Shown here: piece after piece, positions 10,801-21,163 of the stretch
Layout: the number at the start of each line of letters is the position of its first letter
Position numbering within the stretch: position 1 is the first letter of the stretch
Source of the DNA: Saccharomycopsis crataegensis
Lineage: Eukaryota; Ascomycota; Saccharomycetes; Ascoideales; Saccharomycopsidaceae
Assembly (NCBI RefSeq): GCF_037102585.1
Contig: NW_027043820.1
Coordinates: 1,460,501-1,524,500, forward strand
Direction: 5' to 3'
Length of the DNA stretch: 64,000 nucleotides
Notes under the pieces: model-generated
What the model was told of the DNA's origin: nothing
What the model saw: only the letters and a program-made list of their open reading frames with translations
Databases searched by the model: none
Program-made: the position numbers and the translations under genes

Positions 10801-11457
10801 CCAATCATTTATCGAATTTAATTTACTGAAAATATGTGCCTTATTATGCAAATGTAACAACAAGTAAATCGAAAGACCTTCAGTTGATAAAGAAAGTTTT
10901 TTTGCAGAAATAATTTTGAAAACATCAATAAATTGCTCGTCTTTTAATTTTGGCATCAATTTCCCCAAAAATTCAAAAAGGGTATGGAAACATGATTCTC
11001 TAATCCAGGATTTAGAGAGTGACAATTCAATAATTTCGTTGATAAACTTATGGAAAACTTCATCAAAGTTCTTTGCTTTAAAAAAAAGGTTAGAATTAAC
11101 TAAAGATTTTAACCCAAAGAGATGACCAAACAAATTAGCTCTTTCATCTTTCCCCTTCTTGGAGCTCTTGATAACGTTTAGTTGAGTGTTAAGAATCTGT
11201 AGATACAGTTCCACAGTTATTTTATCCTCTGATTGAAGAATATTCAAAATTTCAGACAAAGCTGTAGAAAATCCAATTCTAGCTGCAGCCCTAGGAGAAG
11301 CCAATCCCTTGATAAGTCTTGATAATGCGTAATCCCATTCTTTTGGTTCGTTAGCTGCTTGCAACTCCTTGATGAGGGAGATTGCTCCAGAGATACGCTC
11401 CGACTCAATTTCACTAGCTAGAGAGAAATAGTGATCCCTTGATACTGTGCTGACCAT
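7837..11457 (-). CDS. POL5: Pol5, nucleolar Myb-binding protein 1A family
   Basis: The protein has 1206 residues. Its N-terminus (RDHYFSLASEIESERI... LSRLIKGLASPRAAARIGFS) matches Saccharomyces Pol5 (about 1020 aa), a nucleolar HEAT-repeat protein related to Mybbp1a and needed for rRNA synthesis and 60S assembly; it is not a true polymerase despite the old name. The fold is mostly helical. Three very acidic Asp/Glu/Ser blocks (encoded near 9120-9190, 8760-8840 and 8500-8620) form low-complexity linkers and explain the extra length. An NLS-like basic stretch (SKRRKTSDSKSSKKQKL) lies near residue 305. The ATG at 11457 is the first in frame. The upstream GGAAAATTTTTT is RRPE-like. Confidence 0.9.
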   Translation of the reverse strand: MVSTVSRDHYFSLASEIESERISGAISLIKELQAANEPKEWDYALSRLIKGLASPRAAARIGFSTALSEILNILQSEDKITVELYLQILNTQLNVIKSSKKGKDERANLFGHLFGLKSLVNSNLFFKAKNFDEVFHKFINEIIELSLSKSWIRESCFHTLFEFLGKLMPKLKDEQFIDVFKIISAKKLSLSTEGLSIYLLLHLHNKAHIFSKLNSINDWKSNNPMVKLNLHILAKTLKDIDASAGNDPEQQRDNKSKKDSTQKGAWSPNLHFVWPLIIRSVIHNDLQATELSNETIITKDSSNSKRRKTSDSKSSKKQKLASGAANNSEELIKIKEFWKIIINDSLFSLKASPERKYWGFKVFELFVNEISVSQKTATSDIDIIDKIDYLFTENFVRTLINQSGNSSRLLNGLVKKTLLNQFIIKKLSSKAENVPLCLALLRNFWFCPYSNMNFDTITGTKTTESLLNTIATFGSFDELVVISNTLLKVLEDPLSHLNNIEIQQIEKKSESSDAQKLIFIEKKQKWCVSQVSLLLKFYRVRWNANTNPHENVTVGEEIRNEWLDDIIKKLVLYGYFKPANEEEEQNEATYVVEVSNMISRKLGPLLLDLLPLKRVDNSSWLYTALKEARGIESRKSSKSKTSNIKYIPKIDIDQELQRVRSKNFKLLTKISQRKQQIIETDNKSASYNLTSKRATVVKKLSSFELIFSIVLLHFYSDIDAVADSVAILDEVSAAYKKFHLAEELSNDASDANDNYSNDSNNDEDDEDEDDDDDNEDDELNDEDESDRNTNGSDSIATGQTNESEEEFGSIDILLEIILGFVHQKSSLSKKLSLIVWETFVGDLRYRNFKSLYEILAVKENVEGQKKLFNTGDGDDNEEEDDDNEEEEEEDGEEEDSEEEDVDSESKDFLDVIDKKTTDELAKALKIPTKDGKIVENSDSESVSDDSSSFSSDDDDNDDDDDDDNDLDGDAGDNDDDDNSSDEESMDDEQMMAIDSQLSMIFKQRQSALNANHSKSGTKRHEAKIEAQENMVFFKNRILDLLDIYVEKLVKSSSTSGSMNDEWYVCLSMASPLLDLMGLTLNGDLRDKAHKLLKKLVKVKVVLSKDHLGEPTEEGEEWFVNVDSLFNMLGSIHEEIGDASTAALFAAYSQYSLYLSKILIGYDSNNVDKVVDVYTESMKQWIKSKNSKINGSMFFDLINYFSSFKQK

Positions 11458-13900
11458 GATCTACGGTAGGAGTATTAATGAAATTAAGCAGTTAATTCAC
11501 TTGATAGGCGGTAAACGGGCATCGATCTTTTCTATTCTTCACAGAAAAAAAAAAAAAATTTTCCTTGTCTAAGGGCACTATGATGATATGTGCGATCTTA
11601 TACAACATGAATATATAGGTGATCCGACATCTTTACACCCTTCTACCTAGTGGATTGATAAATACAGTGTACTAATAATCCCTGTGGTATAAATGATGCT
11701 TTAATACGATTGTTACATCCACAGGTATTTATTTAATGTTAATTGTTTAAAGATGTGCTGCTTCTCCCCTGCTCCTCCTTGCCCTACTGCTAAAACCAGT
11801 CCTTTTTCTTGGTTACAACAAGCTTTTTCCCCCTTTAAATTTAGGCAAATTTAATCAATATGAGTGGCAAGCTACATATGTATAATTGCAGCCTTACGCC
11901 AGATATATAAGCAAGCTATGTGAGTATTAGTTTATTAGATAAAACAGTGCATTAATGCTTATAACAAACAAGACAAATTAACTATGTATTTGAAAGGAAG
12001 TTGGTACTGGATAAGTCATGCTTAAGGTATCGTAGATACAATTACATAATAGCAATTATCATCGTAAGATTGCTAATTTTGTCAAATTTGGCAATAATAT
12101 TACTTCTTATTGTCTTTTATTACATCATATTATCTTCTATTACACTTCTTATCATCTTGAACTTTCTATAGTTTTTAGAGATCGTAGTTTTATGTAACTC
12201 CGATCTTCCTCGTCTCTTATCTTATTTTATGTTATTCTTAGATCTTCACGCTTGAAACTTTACATACTATTTGCACCTACTTAGCATTTATTTTGTTTTA
12301 TTTCATCCGATACCACAGTTAATAGTTTGAATAATAATGTGAGTCTCTCAATCTTTTGATTGACATGAGCACAATCTGATATTACAACATCATAGTTGAT
12401 GATTTGGGAAATACTATTTCCTCTACAAAGCCACATAGGTAGAGAGCATAAATTCGTAAGCTACGTAGACATATAAAGGAAATTGAAACAGATTTCTTGC
12501 TGATGAGCTGAATGTTGTCTTTGAGCCACCAAAAAAAGAGAAAAAAAAAAGAAAGAGGATGTTAAACTCTTCTGAGCATAAAGATCACTAGTTACAGAGA
12601 TTAATTGAAACAAAAGGACAAGAATGGAAACGATAATATAAATACAGACTTGACTGTAGCTGAAACTGCATTTTGATCAGGCTGTTTTCAACAATAGCAT
12701 GAGATGTCAATATGGATGGTCTACTGAATGCTGCTGCAGGTGCAAAAGCAGCTCTCACGGTTCCAGTTACAAAGGGAATTAATATATGGTTTCATTTGAG
12801 ATATTTCTTCATAGGGTTGTATTGAATTTAAGACTAAATCTTTAATGTAATAATAGAGGTACTCTCATCCTTAATGAGAGTACTGAAATGGTAAGAAGAA
12901 GCACCACTCATCACCTCTATGGTTTTGCGAACTCCGTCATCTAGCAAATAAAAAAGGATGATGAGATAATTGGCATAAAGTATTTAATTCTTGATAATAC
13001 TACTATTCCCAAAAGTTGTGATCTTCAATTACTTATAAGCACTGATAGGTCCAGAACTTGTTATACTACATCATTCTGTAGAACTAAACAATATTTAAGG
13101 TTTCTAGCCAGTATGTCAAAAGATCAACCTCGAGCACAAAGGATCGATCTTTCTCTAGATTCAAAGAAGCTAAACAATTTTTTGTTCTAGACAGTTGCGA
13201 AGGATTCTGCAGATATTAGAATGAAAAATGACAGTGGATTGATATGAATTATTTTACCCCACTAGCGTGAATATTTCCAGTGGCTCATGCAAATAAAAAC
13301 AAAACAAATATACCATTAGACTTGTTACATAGTTAATAGTTTGGTGTTCAAATAAACGATTTCAATCCGTTTCAAAGGATTCCTGCGAGGTAGCTGGGAT
13401 AAATAAAAAAGACATCTCCCCAATGTTGCAAAAATGTGTCCCAAAACTCAGGATGGCAGCCTTCAGTATTATCATAGGACAAGCTTGAATTGCACTGCCT
13501 ATTGAACCTAGGAATTAACATAAATGTCGTTAGGTAAGTTTCCTCATCAGGAATACGATATTAATGAATATTACTATTTGTAAATCACGTTATCTACGTC
13601 GGTTTTGTATTGAAATATTAGTACAATCAGAGGGTTGTTGCGATTACATTGCTTTTTCATTAATTGGAATTACTGGATTCAGGAAATTGATAAACAATAA
13701 AAATTTCCTATTCAGGAAGAATCATATAAGGAGCACAATTAATTGAGTGATTAATCTGGAGCCAAAAATTGAAGGGAAATCGACGTTTGCTGATTTCCAT
13801 GTAAAAAAAGAAAAAGGAATGTAATTCTAAAGTTCCAAGTTATTGATTGATTTCCTGCAATTGGAAAAAACTTAATGCAAGCAGATTATCTCGCTATTAT
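11458..13900. other. Long gene-free A/T-rich interval
   Basis: About 2.4 kb downstream of the POL5 promoter contain no ORF over about 60 codons on either strand and no tRNA or snRNA that I can recognise. The first 100 bp hold the POL5 promoter, with a poly(dA:dT) tract and AAAATTTT at about 11544-11572. Around 12105-12150 two imperfect copies of a pyrimidine-rich unit of about 20 bp (TCTTTTATTACATCA / TCTTCTATTACACTT) sit side by side. A perfect 10-bp hairpin lies at 12859-12883. The interval could be a centromere, a distal part of FKS1 control, or decayed sequence; nothing in the bases decides this. Confidence 0.5.
12859..12883. repeat. Perfect 10-bp inverted repeat with 5-nt loop
   Basis: GTACTCTCAT at 12859-12868 and ATGAGAGTAC at 12874-12883 are exact reverse complements separated by five bases. 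The hairpin sits in the gene-free interval, away from any assigned gene end. It could mark a terminator, a protein-binding palindrome or a structured RNA. Confidence 0.8.
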
Positions 13901-13954
13901 TCGAATAAATGTTGAAATATCCAGAATCTATTGACTTGTATTGCCCCACCCATC

Positions 13955-14105
13955 TATTTTTAACAAGGGGGGGGGCACAACAGCAAGGGGACAGATGTAC
14001 AAGTATTTGCCAGGGTACGGTATGCAGTGCCTCATTAGGTGATGGGATGTACAGTGACAGGGGAGCCCCTTATGGGGTAGGATACCCTCCTATTAATTAC
14101 AGTGT
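13955..14105 (+). promoter_or_regulatory. G/C-rich block with STRE-like sites, distal FKS1 upstream
   Basis: Within otherwise A/T-rich DNA this block contains AAGGGGGGGGG (13965-13975), AGGGG (13985) and a near-palindromic AGGGGAGCCCCT (about 14059-14070), followed by ATGGGG. AGGGG/CCCCT is the stress-response element bound by Msn2/Msn4-type zinc fingers. It lies about 1.1 kb upstream of the FKS1 start. A small ORF (13909-14109, 66 codons) overlaps it but looks accidental. Confidence 0.35.
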
Positions 14106-14179
14106 CTGAAGAAAAAAACACCCGGACACCATGACACACGCCAATGACAACTTCCGTCGCCCAAAAAGTTTCTTTTTTA

Positions 14180-14195
14180 CTTTCTAGAAAGCACC
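14180..14195 (+). promoter_or_regulatory. Heat-shock-element-like palindrome upstream of FKS1
   Basis: The bases TTTCTAGAAAG near 14182-14192 form the nTTCnnGAAn pattern that heat-shock factor binds. Only one clean dyad is visible, so binding is a weak inference. Confidence 0.25.
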
Positions 14196-14593
14196 GGGTA
14201 ACGTATTATCATTATTATTATTAGCACAGCCGGAAAATACGATGAACAACAAGGAAAATTTTTTTTTTTTTTCCCTCTGTCTAACAAATGGAACGGGTAA
14301 AAGGTAAACACTGGGAAAAAGCAATAATACTACACTAATAATAATCTAGCCCCCCCCCAAAAAAAAAAGAAAGAAAAGAAACATGAACTTGTCATTTGTG
14401 GTAGTAGTAATAACAATAATCAAAGGAATATTAGTATCACATTGTGTATCTGTAGTCAATAGTAGCAACAAAATAAGTTACACGGGGGAAATTACATCCG
14501 AATCCACGGTATTTGGGTATTACTAAGATACACGGACCACCACAGAAGGCACCCTCGACTCGGCGGCGGAGGGGGCACCTGTACCGAATAAAG

Positions 14594-14645
14594 GGGGAGT
14601 GTGCCGATGCAGCGTGTGATTGGCCAACTATTGGTTACACTCCCC
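14594..14645. promoter_or_regulatory. Inverted repeat flanking paired ATTGG boxes upstream of FKS1
   Basis: GGGGAGTGT (14594-14602) and ACACTCCCC (14637-14645) are exact reverse complements 34 bases apart. The loop holds two ATTGG motifs (CCAAT on the other strand) around 14620 and 14630, plus GGCCAA. The block is G/C-rich, sits about 200 bp above the TATA box of FKS1 and follows another G/C-rich stretch at 14550-14580. It looks like an upstream activating region. Confidence 0.45.
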
Positions 14646-14837
14646 TGGCCAGGCGCATTCCCGTCTCAGCTTTGACTTTTTTTTTTTTTTTTCACCAAGT
14701 GTATGAAGGATCTAAAAATTTCTTTCTTCGCCACGTCCTTTGCTATCTTGCTCCCAACCTTTTACCAAAGCCAAGCTCTCGCTCTCTCGTTCCAGAAGTT
14801 ATTGGAAGAATATAGACCTCTTATCCTCTATTCCTTC

Positions 14838-15147
14838 TATATAACCTTTGTATCTTGTCTCTTTCTAGTCAGATCAAATCACCAGATCAATCACATCGCG
14901 TGTTTTTTCCGCTCGGATCTGATCTACTTGTCAAGAAGGAAGATACATTTCTTATCAAACAACCACAAAGCATACCAACAACAACCACATCAACAACAAC
15001 GGTATCCCTTCCCCAGTTAGCTTGCTTTTCTATTAGGTTGTACTATTTTCACTCCTTTGGCTAATCACCATCATCTGTTGAAAATAAATAAATAAACGGA
15101 GCAAAGAAAAAAAAGAAAAAGAAAAAAGGACCGAACTTTCATCTGTC
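14838..15147 (+). promoter_or_regulatory. FKS1 core promoter and ATG-free leader
   Basis: TATATAA at 14838-14844 is the best TATA box. From about 14845 to the FKS1 start at 15148 there is no ATG in any frame, an arrangement expected of a roughly 250-nt leader of a well-translated mRNA. The leader has CA-rich repeats (about 14970-15000) and a purine-rich run (15100-15130). Confidence 0.6.
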
Positions 15148-18100
15148 ATGTCTTACAACGACAACAATAACCACAACAACGGTCAGTACTACGACCAGAG
15201 TGGTCAACAAGGCGGTTATGACCAGTCTTATGGCCAGGATCAATATTATCAAGGCCAAGACGCCAACCAGAATGGCTACTACGACCAAGGTTACGACCAA
15301 AGTGGCCAATATTACGACCAAGCTGGCCAATACTACGACCAAGCTGGCGCCCAAGATGGCCAATACTACGACCAATACGACCCTAATGCTAGAGGTATGA
15401 CTCCTGGTCAAAGTGAACAAGAAGCATTCTCGGATTTCAGCTATGGCCCAAATAGTGGCCAACCAGGCACTCCAGGTTACGACTATGGTACCCAATACAC
15501 TCCTTCACAAATGTCTTACAACGACCCAAGATCTTCTGGCACTTCCACTCCAATCTACGGGGCTAACGGAGGCTATGAAGGTGAAGGTGGTTACATGCCT
15601 GCTTTACCAACCGATCCTTATCCAGCCTGGACCGCTGACAACCAAGCCCCAGTCAAATTGGAAGACATTGAAGATGTTTTCATTGATTTGACCAACAAGT
15701 TTGGTTTCCAAAGAGATTCGATGAGAAACATGTTTGATCATTTCATGACCCTTTTGGATTCCAGATCATCAAGAATGGCTCCTTCCCAAGCTTTGTTGTC
15801 TATTCATGCTGATTATATCGGGGGTGACAGCGCTAACTACAAAAAATGGTATTTTGCGGCCCACTTGGATTTGGATGATCAAGTTGGTTTCAGAAACATG
15901 AACCTAGGTAAGTTATCCAAAAAGGCGAAGAAGGCTTCCAAACAGGCCAAGAAGGCGAGAAAAGCCTTGGAAAAGGATAATGATAACGCCGCTGCCATGC
16001 AAGATTTGGAGAACGATGATTCTCTTGAAGGTGCTGAGTACAGATGGAAGTCTGAGATGAACAGCTTGACGCCAATTGAAAAAGTTCGTCAAGTTGCTCT
16101 TTACCTCTTGTGTTGGGGTGAAGCTAATCAAGTTAGATTTACTCCAGAATGTTTGTGTTTCATCTACAAGTGTGCTTCTGACTATTTGAAATCTCCTGCT
16201 TGTCAAAGCAGAACCGAACCACTTCCTGAAGGTGATTATTTGAACAGAGTCATCACTCCTATTTACAATTTCCTCAGAAACCAATTGTATGAAGTTGCTG
16301 ACGGTAAGTTTGTCAAGAGAGAAAGAGACCATAACAAAGTTATCGGTTATGATGATGTCAATCAATTGTTCTGGTACCCTGAAGGTATTGCTAGAATTAT
16401 TCTTGAAGATGGTTCTCGTTTGGTTGACATGCCAAGTGAAGAACGTTTTTTGAAGCTCCATGAAGTCGATTGGAACAATGTTTTCTTCAAGACCTATAAA
16501 GAAATTAGAACTTGGTTGCATATGATTACCAACTTTAACCGTATTTGGGTCATTCACGGTTCTGTTTACTGGATGTATACTGCTTATAACTCTCCAACCT
16601 TATATACTAAAAATTATGTTCAATTGGTCAATAACCAACCAACCCCAGAATATAGATGGGCTTCTGCCGCTCTTGGGGGTAGTGTTGCTTGTCTTGTTCA
16701 GATCTTTGCTACTTTGTTTGAATGGATGTTTGTCCCAAGAAAATGGGCTGGTGCTCAACATTTGTCCAGAAGATTTATGTTTTTGATTTTAATCTTTGCT
16801 ATCAATCTTGGTCCAGCTGTCTTCATTTTTGCATATGATCCGTTGGATACTTACTCGAAAATCGCCCACATCATTTCGATTATTGACTTCTTTATTGCTA
16901 TCCCTACTATTGTTTTCTTCACGATTATGCCGCTTGGTGGGTTGTTTACTTCATATATGAACAAATCTTCAAGAAGATTCATGTCCTCTCAAACTTTCAC
17001 CGCTAATTTCTACCAGTTATCTGGTATTGATATGTGGTTGTCCTATTTGTTGTGGACTGTGGTTTTCCTTGCCAAATTTGTTGAATCTTATTTCTTTTTG
17101 ACTTTGTCTCTTAGAGATCCTATCAGAAATTTGTCAACCATGCACATGAGATGTCACGGTGAAGTTTACTTTGGTAAGAAGTTGTGTATGTACCAGTCAC
17201 AAATTGTCCTTGGTTTAATGTTTTTGACTGATTTCATTTTGTTCTTCTTGGATACATACATGTGGTATATTATTTTGTCCTGTGTCTTCTCCATTGGTAA
17301 ATCTTTCTACTTGGGTATTTCTATTTTGACTCCATGGAGAAACATCTTCACCAGATTGCCAAAGAGAATTTACTCTAAGGTGTTGGCCACTACTGATATG
17401 GAAATTAAGTATAAGCCAAAGGTTTTGATTTCCCAAGTTTGGAATGCTATTGTTATTTCCATGTACAGAGAACACTTGTTGGCCATTGATCATGTTCAAA
17501 AATTGTTGTATCATCAAGTTCCAAGTGAGGTTGAAGGTAAGAGAACTTTAAGAGCTCCAACTTTCTTCGTTTCCCAAGATGACAACAATTTTGAGACCGA
17601 ATTTTATCCAAAGGATTCCGAAGCCGAAAGAAGAATCACTTTCTTTGCTCAATCCTTGGCTACCCCAATTCCTGAACCTTTGCCTGTTGAAAATATGCCA
17701 ACTTTCACTGTCTTCACTCCTCATTATTCTGAAAAGATTTTGTTGTCTCTTAGAGAAATTATTAGAGAAGATGATCAATTCTCCAGAGTTACTTTATTGG
17801 AATACTTGAAACAATTACATCCAGTTGAATGGGATTGTTTTGTTAAAGATACCAAGATTTTGGCTGAAGAAACTGCTGCCTATGAAAATGGTTCTGATCA
17901 AGAAAAGGAAGACGACTCTCACATGAAATCTCAAATTGATGATTTGCCATTCTATTGTATTGGTTTCAAGTCTGCTGCTCCTGAATATACTTTGAGAACC
18001 AGAATTTGGGCATCTCTTAGAGCCCAAACTTTGTACAGAACTGTTTCTGGTATGATGAATTATGCAAGAGCTATCAAGTTGTTGTACAGAGTTGAAAACC

Positions 18101-20805
18101 CAGAAATCGTTCAAATGTATGGTGGTAATACCGAAGGTCTTGAAAGGGAATTAGAAAGAATGGCTAGAAGAAAGTTCAAGTTCCTTGTTTCTATGCAAAG
18201 ATTGGCTAAGTTCAAGCCAGAAGAAATGGAAAATGCTGAATTCTTATTGAGAGCCTACCCAGACTTGCAACTTGCTTATTTGGATGAAGAACCTCCTTTG
18301 AATGAAGGTGAAGAACCAAGAATTTATTCTGCTGTTATTGATGGTCATTGTGAATTGATGGAAAATGGCAGAAGAAGACCTAAATTTAGAGTCCAACTTT
18401 CTGGTAACCCAATTATTGGTGATGGTAAATCTGATAATCAAAACCATGCTTTGATTTTCTACCGTGGTGAATACATTCAATTGATCGATGCTAATCAAGA
18501 TAACTATCTTGAAGAATGTTTGAAGATTAGATCTGTTTTGGCTGAATTCGAAGAATTGAACACTGAATACGAAAACCCATACGCCCACAACTTGGAAAAA
18601 GAAGTCAAGGAATTACACCCAGTTGCTATTGTTGGTGCCAGAGAATATATTTTCTCTGAAAATACTGGTATTCTTGGTGACGTTGCTGCTGGTAAAGAAC
18701 AAACTTTCGGTACTTTGTTCCACAGAGTTTTGGCTCAAATTGGGGGTAAATTGCATTATGGTCATCCGGATTTCTTGAACGCCACTTTTATGGTTACCAG
18801 AGGTGGTGTTTCTAAGGGTCAAAAGGGTTTGCATTTGAACGAAGATATTTATGCCGGTATGAATGCCATGTTGAGAGGTGGTAGAATCAAGCATTGTGAT
18901 TATTATCAATGTGGTAAAGGTAGAGATATGGGTTTCGGTTCTATTCTTAATTTCACTACCAAGATTGGTGCTGGTATGGGTGAACAAATGTTGTCCAGAG
19001 AATATTATTACTTGGGTACTCAATTGCCATTTGACAGATTCCTTTCTTTCTACTATGCTCACCCTGGTTTCCACGTTAATAACTTGTTCATTCAGTTATC
19101 CTTGCAAGTTTTCATTTTAACTTTGTGTAATTTGAATGCTTTGGCTCACGAATCTATCATTTGTTACTATAACAGAAACAGTCCAGTCACCGATAAGCAA
19201 GTCCCAAGAGGTTGTTACAATATTATGCCTGCTGTTGATTGGATTAGACGTTACACATTGTCTATTTTCATTGTTTTCTGGATTTCTTTCATTCCATTGT
19301 TTGTTCAAGAATTGATTGAAAAGGGATTGTGGAAAGCTGTTAGCAGATTGTGTCGTCACTTTGTTTCCTTCTCTCCAATGTTCGAAGTCTTTGTTGCCCA
19401 AATTTATTCTTCTTCTATTATGAGTGATTTGTCATTTGGTGGTGCCAGATATATTGCCACTGGTAGAGGTTTTGCTACTGCTAGAATTCCATTTTCTGTC
19501 TTGTATTCTAGATTTGCAGTTTCCTCAATCTACATGGGTGCCAGAGCCATGGTGTTGTTACTTTTCGGTACTGCTGCGCACTGGCAACCATGTTTGTTGT
19601 GGTTCTGGGCCTCTTTGTCTGCATTGATTATGAGTCCTGTTTTGTTCAATCCTCATCAATTTGCCTGGGGCGATTTCTTTATTGACTACAGAGACTTTAT
19701 CAGATGGTTGTCTCGTGGTAATACCAAATTCCACAAGAACTCTTGGATTGGTTACGTTAGAATGAGTAGATCCAGAATTACTGGTTTTAAGAAGAAGATT
19801 CTTGGTGAACCTTCTGAAAAGGCTGCTGGAGATGCTGCAAGAGCCCACAGATCTAATGTTTTCTTTGCTGATGTCATTCCAACTGCCATTTACACCGCTG
19901 GTCTTTTTGTTGCTTACACTTTCATGAATGCTCAAACTGGGGTTTCCTCAAAAGAAGTCAAAACCGTCAATTCTGTTATTAGAGTTGTTATATGTGCTCT
20001 TGCCCCAGTTGTTATTAACTTAGGTGTTTGTGCTGGTGTCATGGCTTTCTCCTGTTGTGCTGGTCCAATTTGTGGTTTGTGCTGTAAGAAGACTGGTGCC
20101 GTCAGTGCTGCTATTGCCCACGGTATTTCTGTGATTATTCACATTGTTTTCTTTATTGTTATGTGGGTCCTTGAAGGTTTCAATTTTGCAAGAATGTTGA
20201 TCGGTTTGGGTACCATGATTTACATTCAAAGATTCATCTTCAAATTGATGTCTGTTTTGTTGTTGACTAGAGAATTCAAGAATGACCATGCCAACTTGGC
20301 CTTCTGGACTGGTAAGTGGGTTGGTGCTGGTATGGGTTGGGCTGCCATTTCTCAACCAGGTAGAGAATTGTGTGCTAAGACTATCGAAATGTCGGAATTT
20401 GCTGCTGATTTTGTTTTGGGTCACATTATTTTGTTTGCCCAATTACCAGTTTTGTGTGTTCCATTGGCTGACAGATGGCATTCTACTTTGTTATTCTGGT
20501 TGAAGCCTTCGAAACAAATCAGACCACCAATTTACAGTTTAAAACAAAGTAAATTGAGAAAGAGAATGATCAGAAGATACACTGCCTTGTACTTTATTAT
20601 CTTGGTGTTCTTCGTTATTTTGATTGCTGCTCCAGCCGTCGGTGGTAAATTTGTGTCAAAGGACTTTGGTCAATCTTTTAGCAGTGGTATTGCTAATGGT
20701 TTGTTCCAACCAAGAGGCCAAAAGAACAATGATACTGGTAAGTCTGCCCCATCGTCATTTAAGACCACCACTCCATCTATTTCTACTTGGAAGACCATTG
20801 CATGA
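15148..20805 (+). CDS. FKS1: Fks1, catalytic subunit of beta-1,3-glucan synthase
   Basis: This 1885-residue plasma-membrane GT48 glycosyltransferase uses UDP-glucose to make wall beta-1,3-glucan with Rho1 as regulator. It matches Fks1/Gsc1 over its full length (1876 aa in Saccharomyces). Residues 1 to about 150 are rich in Tyr, Gln, Gly, Asn and Asp with repeated QYYDQ units; the FKS1 dom-1 region begins near 298; a first membrane block lies at about 490-710, a large cytosolic catalytic region at about 715-1315, and a second multi-pass block follows. The two echinocandin hot spots are FLTLSLRDP (650-658) and DWIRRYTL (1364-1371), both with susceptible-type residues. Codon use is strongly biased (TTG Leu, AGA Arg), as in highly expressed genes. 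Confidence 0.97.
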   Translation: MSYNDNNNHNNGQYYDQSGQQGGYDQSYGQDQYYQGQDANQNGYYDQGYDQSGQYYDQAGQYYDQAGAQDGQYYDQYDPNARGMTPGQSEQEAFSDFSYGPNSGQPGTPGYDYGTQYTPSQMSYNDPRSSGTSTPIYGANGGYEGEGGYMPALPTDPYPAWTADNQAPVKLEDIEDVFIDLTNKFGFQRDSMRNMFDHFMTLLDSRSSRMAPSQALLSIHADYIGGDSANYKKWYFAAHLDLDDQVGFRNMNLGKLSKKAKKASKQAKKARKALEKDNDNAAAMQDLENDDSLEGAEYRWKSEMNSLTPIEKVRQVALYLLCWGEANQVRFTPECLCFIYKCASDYLKSPACQSRTEPLPEGDYLNRVITPIYNFLRNQLYEVADGKFVKRERDHNKVIGYDDVNQLFWYPEGIARIILEDGSRLVDMPSEERFLKLHEVDWNNVFFKTYKEIRTWLHMITNFNRIWVIHGSVYWMYTAYNSPTLYTKNYVQLVNNQPTPEYRWASAALGGSVACLVQIFATLFEWMFVPRKWAGAQHLSRRFMFLILIFAINLGPAVFIFAYDPLDTYSKIAHIISIIDFFIAIPTIVFFTIMPLGGLFTSYMNKSSRRFMSSQTFTANFYQLSGIDMWLSYLLWTVVFLAKFVESYFFLTLSLRDPIRNLSTMHMRCHGEVYFGKKLCMYQSQIVLGLMFLTDFILFFLDTYMWYIILSCVFSIGKSFYLGISILTPWRNIFTRLPKRIYSKVLATTDMEIKYKPKVLISQVWNAIVISMYREHLLAIDHVQKLLYHQVPSEVEGKRTLRAPTFFVSQDDNNFETEFYPKDSEAERRITFFAQSLATPIPEPLPVENMPTFTVFTPHYSEKILLSLREIIREDDQFSRVTLLEYLKQLHPVEWDCFVKDTKILAEETAAYENGSDQEKEDDSHMKSQIDDLPFYCIGFKSAAPEYTLRTRIWASLRAQTLYRTVSGMMNYARAIKLLYRVENPEIVQMYGGNTEGLERELERMARRKFKFLVSMQRLAKFKPEEMENAEFLLRAYPDLQLAYLDEEPPLNEGEEPRIYSAVIDGHCELMENGRRRPKFRVQLSGNPIIGDGKSDNQNHALIFYRGEYIQLIDANQDNYLEECLKIRSVLAEFEELNTEYENPYAHNLEKEVKELHPVAIVGAREYIFSENTGILGDVAAGKEQTFGTLFHRVLAQIGGKLHYGHPDFLNATFMVTRGGVSKGQKGLHLNEDIYAGMNAMLRGGRIKHCDYYQCGKGRDMGFGSILNFTTKIGAGMGEQMLSREYYYLGTQLPFDRFLSFYYAHPGFHVNNLFIQLSLQVFILTLCNLNALAHESIICYYNRNSPVTDKQVPRGCYNIMPAVDWIRRYTLSIFIVFWISFIPLFVQELIEKGLWKAVSRLCRHFVSFSPMFEVFVAQIYSSSIMSDLSFGGARYIATGRGFATARIPFSVLYSRFAVSSIYMGARAMVLLLFGTAAHWQPCLLWFWASLSALIMSPVLFNPHQFAWGDFFIDYRDFIRWLSRGNTKFHKNSWIGYVRMSRSRITGFKKKILGEPSEKAAGDAARAHRSNVFFADVIPTAIYTAGLFVAYTFMNAQTGVSSKEVKTVNSVIRVVICALAPVVINLGVCAGVMAFSCCAGPICGLCCKKTGAVSAAIAHGISVIIHIVFFIVMWVLEGFNFARMLIGLGTMIYIQRFIFKLMSVLLLTREFKNDHANLAFWTGKWVGAGMGWAAISQPGRELCAKTIEMSEFAADFVLGHIILFAQLPVLCVPLADRWHSTLLFWLKPSKQIRPPIYSLKQSKLRKRMIRRYTALYFIILVFFVILIAAPAVGGKFVSKDFGQSFSSGIANGLFQPRGQKNNDTGKSAPSSFKTTTPSISTWKTIA

Positions 20806-21163
20806 GCTTGTTCTGACGTTTGACGTTCTATTATTATATAATTCTACAATTGAAAAAAAATCTGAGTTTTTTTTTTGACATTCATTTTTTTTTTTTTTAT
20901 GACTTTTCTATTCTGATTACTTTTTTTTTTTTCCCCCTCTCCAATTTTTGTATTTTCATCATATTTTTTTGTGACAATATATAGTTGAATAAGATTTATT
21001 GATTTTTTGTTGATTATATTTGATTTCTTATGTAAGTTGAGGTGGTGATTCTAGAAAAGTTAACGAATTGGGATATAAAAAAAAGCAGGCAATGATTGGG
21101 AACTACAAATTATTGAACTAACGTTCTATTGGAAACTTTCAAATAATATTCATTCGAGACATA
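20806..21163. other. Convergent FKS1/COG3 3' spacer
   Basis: The spacer is T-rich with several T-runs of 9 or more (20866-20935) just past the FKS1 stop, fitting its 3' UTR and polyadenylation region. No other feature is visible. Confidence 0.6.

Noticed and set aside
12585-12600. ACAGAGA string like the U6 ACAGAGA box
   Set aside because: The rest of the highly conserved U6 core (TGATCAGC and flanks) is absent.
13525-13550. Minus-strand ACTTACCT resembling the 5' end of U1 snRNA
   Set aside because: The preceding bases do not match U1, and no 70K-binding loop or Sm site follows downstream.
11500-14100. Point centromere of the Saccharomyces CDEI-CDEII-CDEIII type
   Set aside because: No RTCACRTG followed by an A/T stretch and a CDEIII-like palindrome was found in the gap.
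14703-15020. 105-codon ATG ORF upstream of FKS1
   Set aside because: The best TATA box (14838) lies inside it, so the FKS1 transcript should start downstream of its ATG; composition does not look like a real protein.
18613-19074. 153-codon minus-strand ORF within FKS1
   Set aside because: It is an antisense shadow produced by strong codon bias in FKS1.
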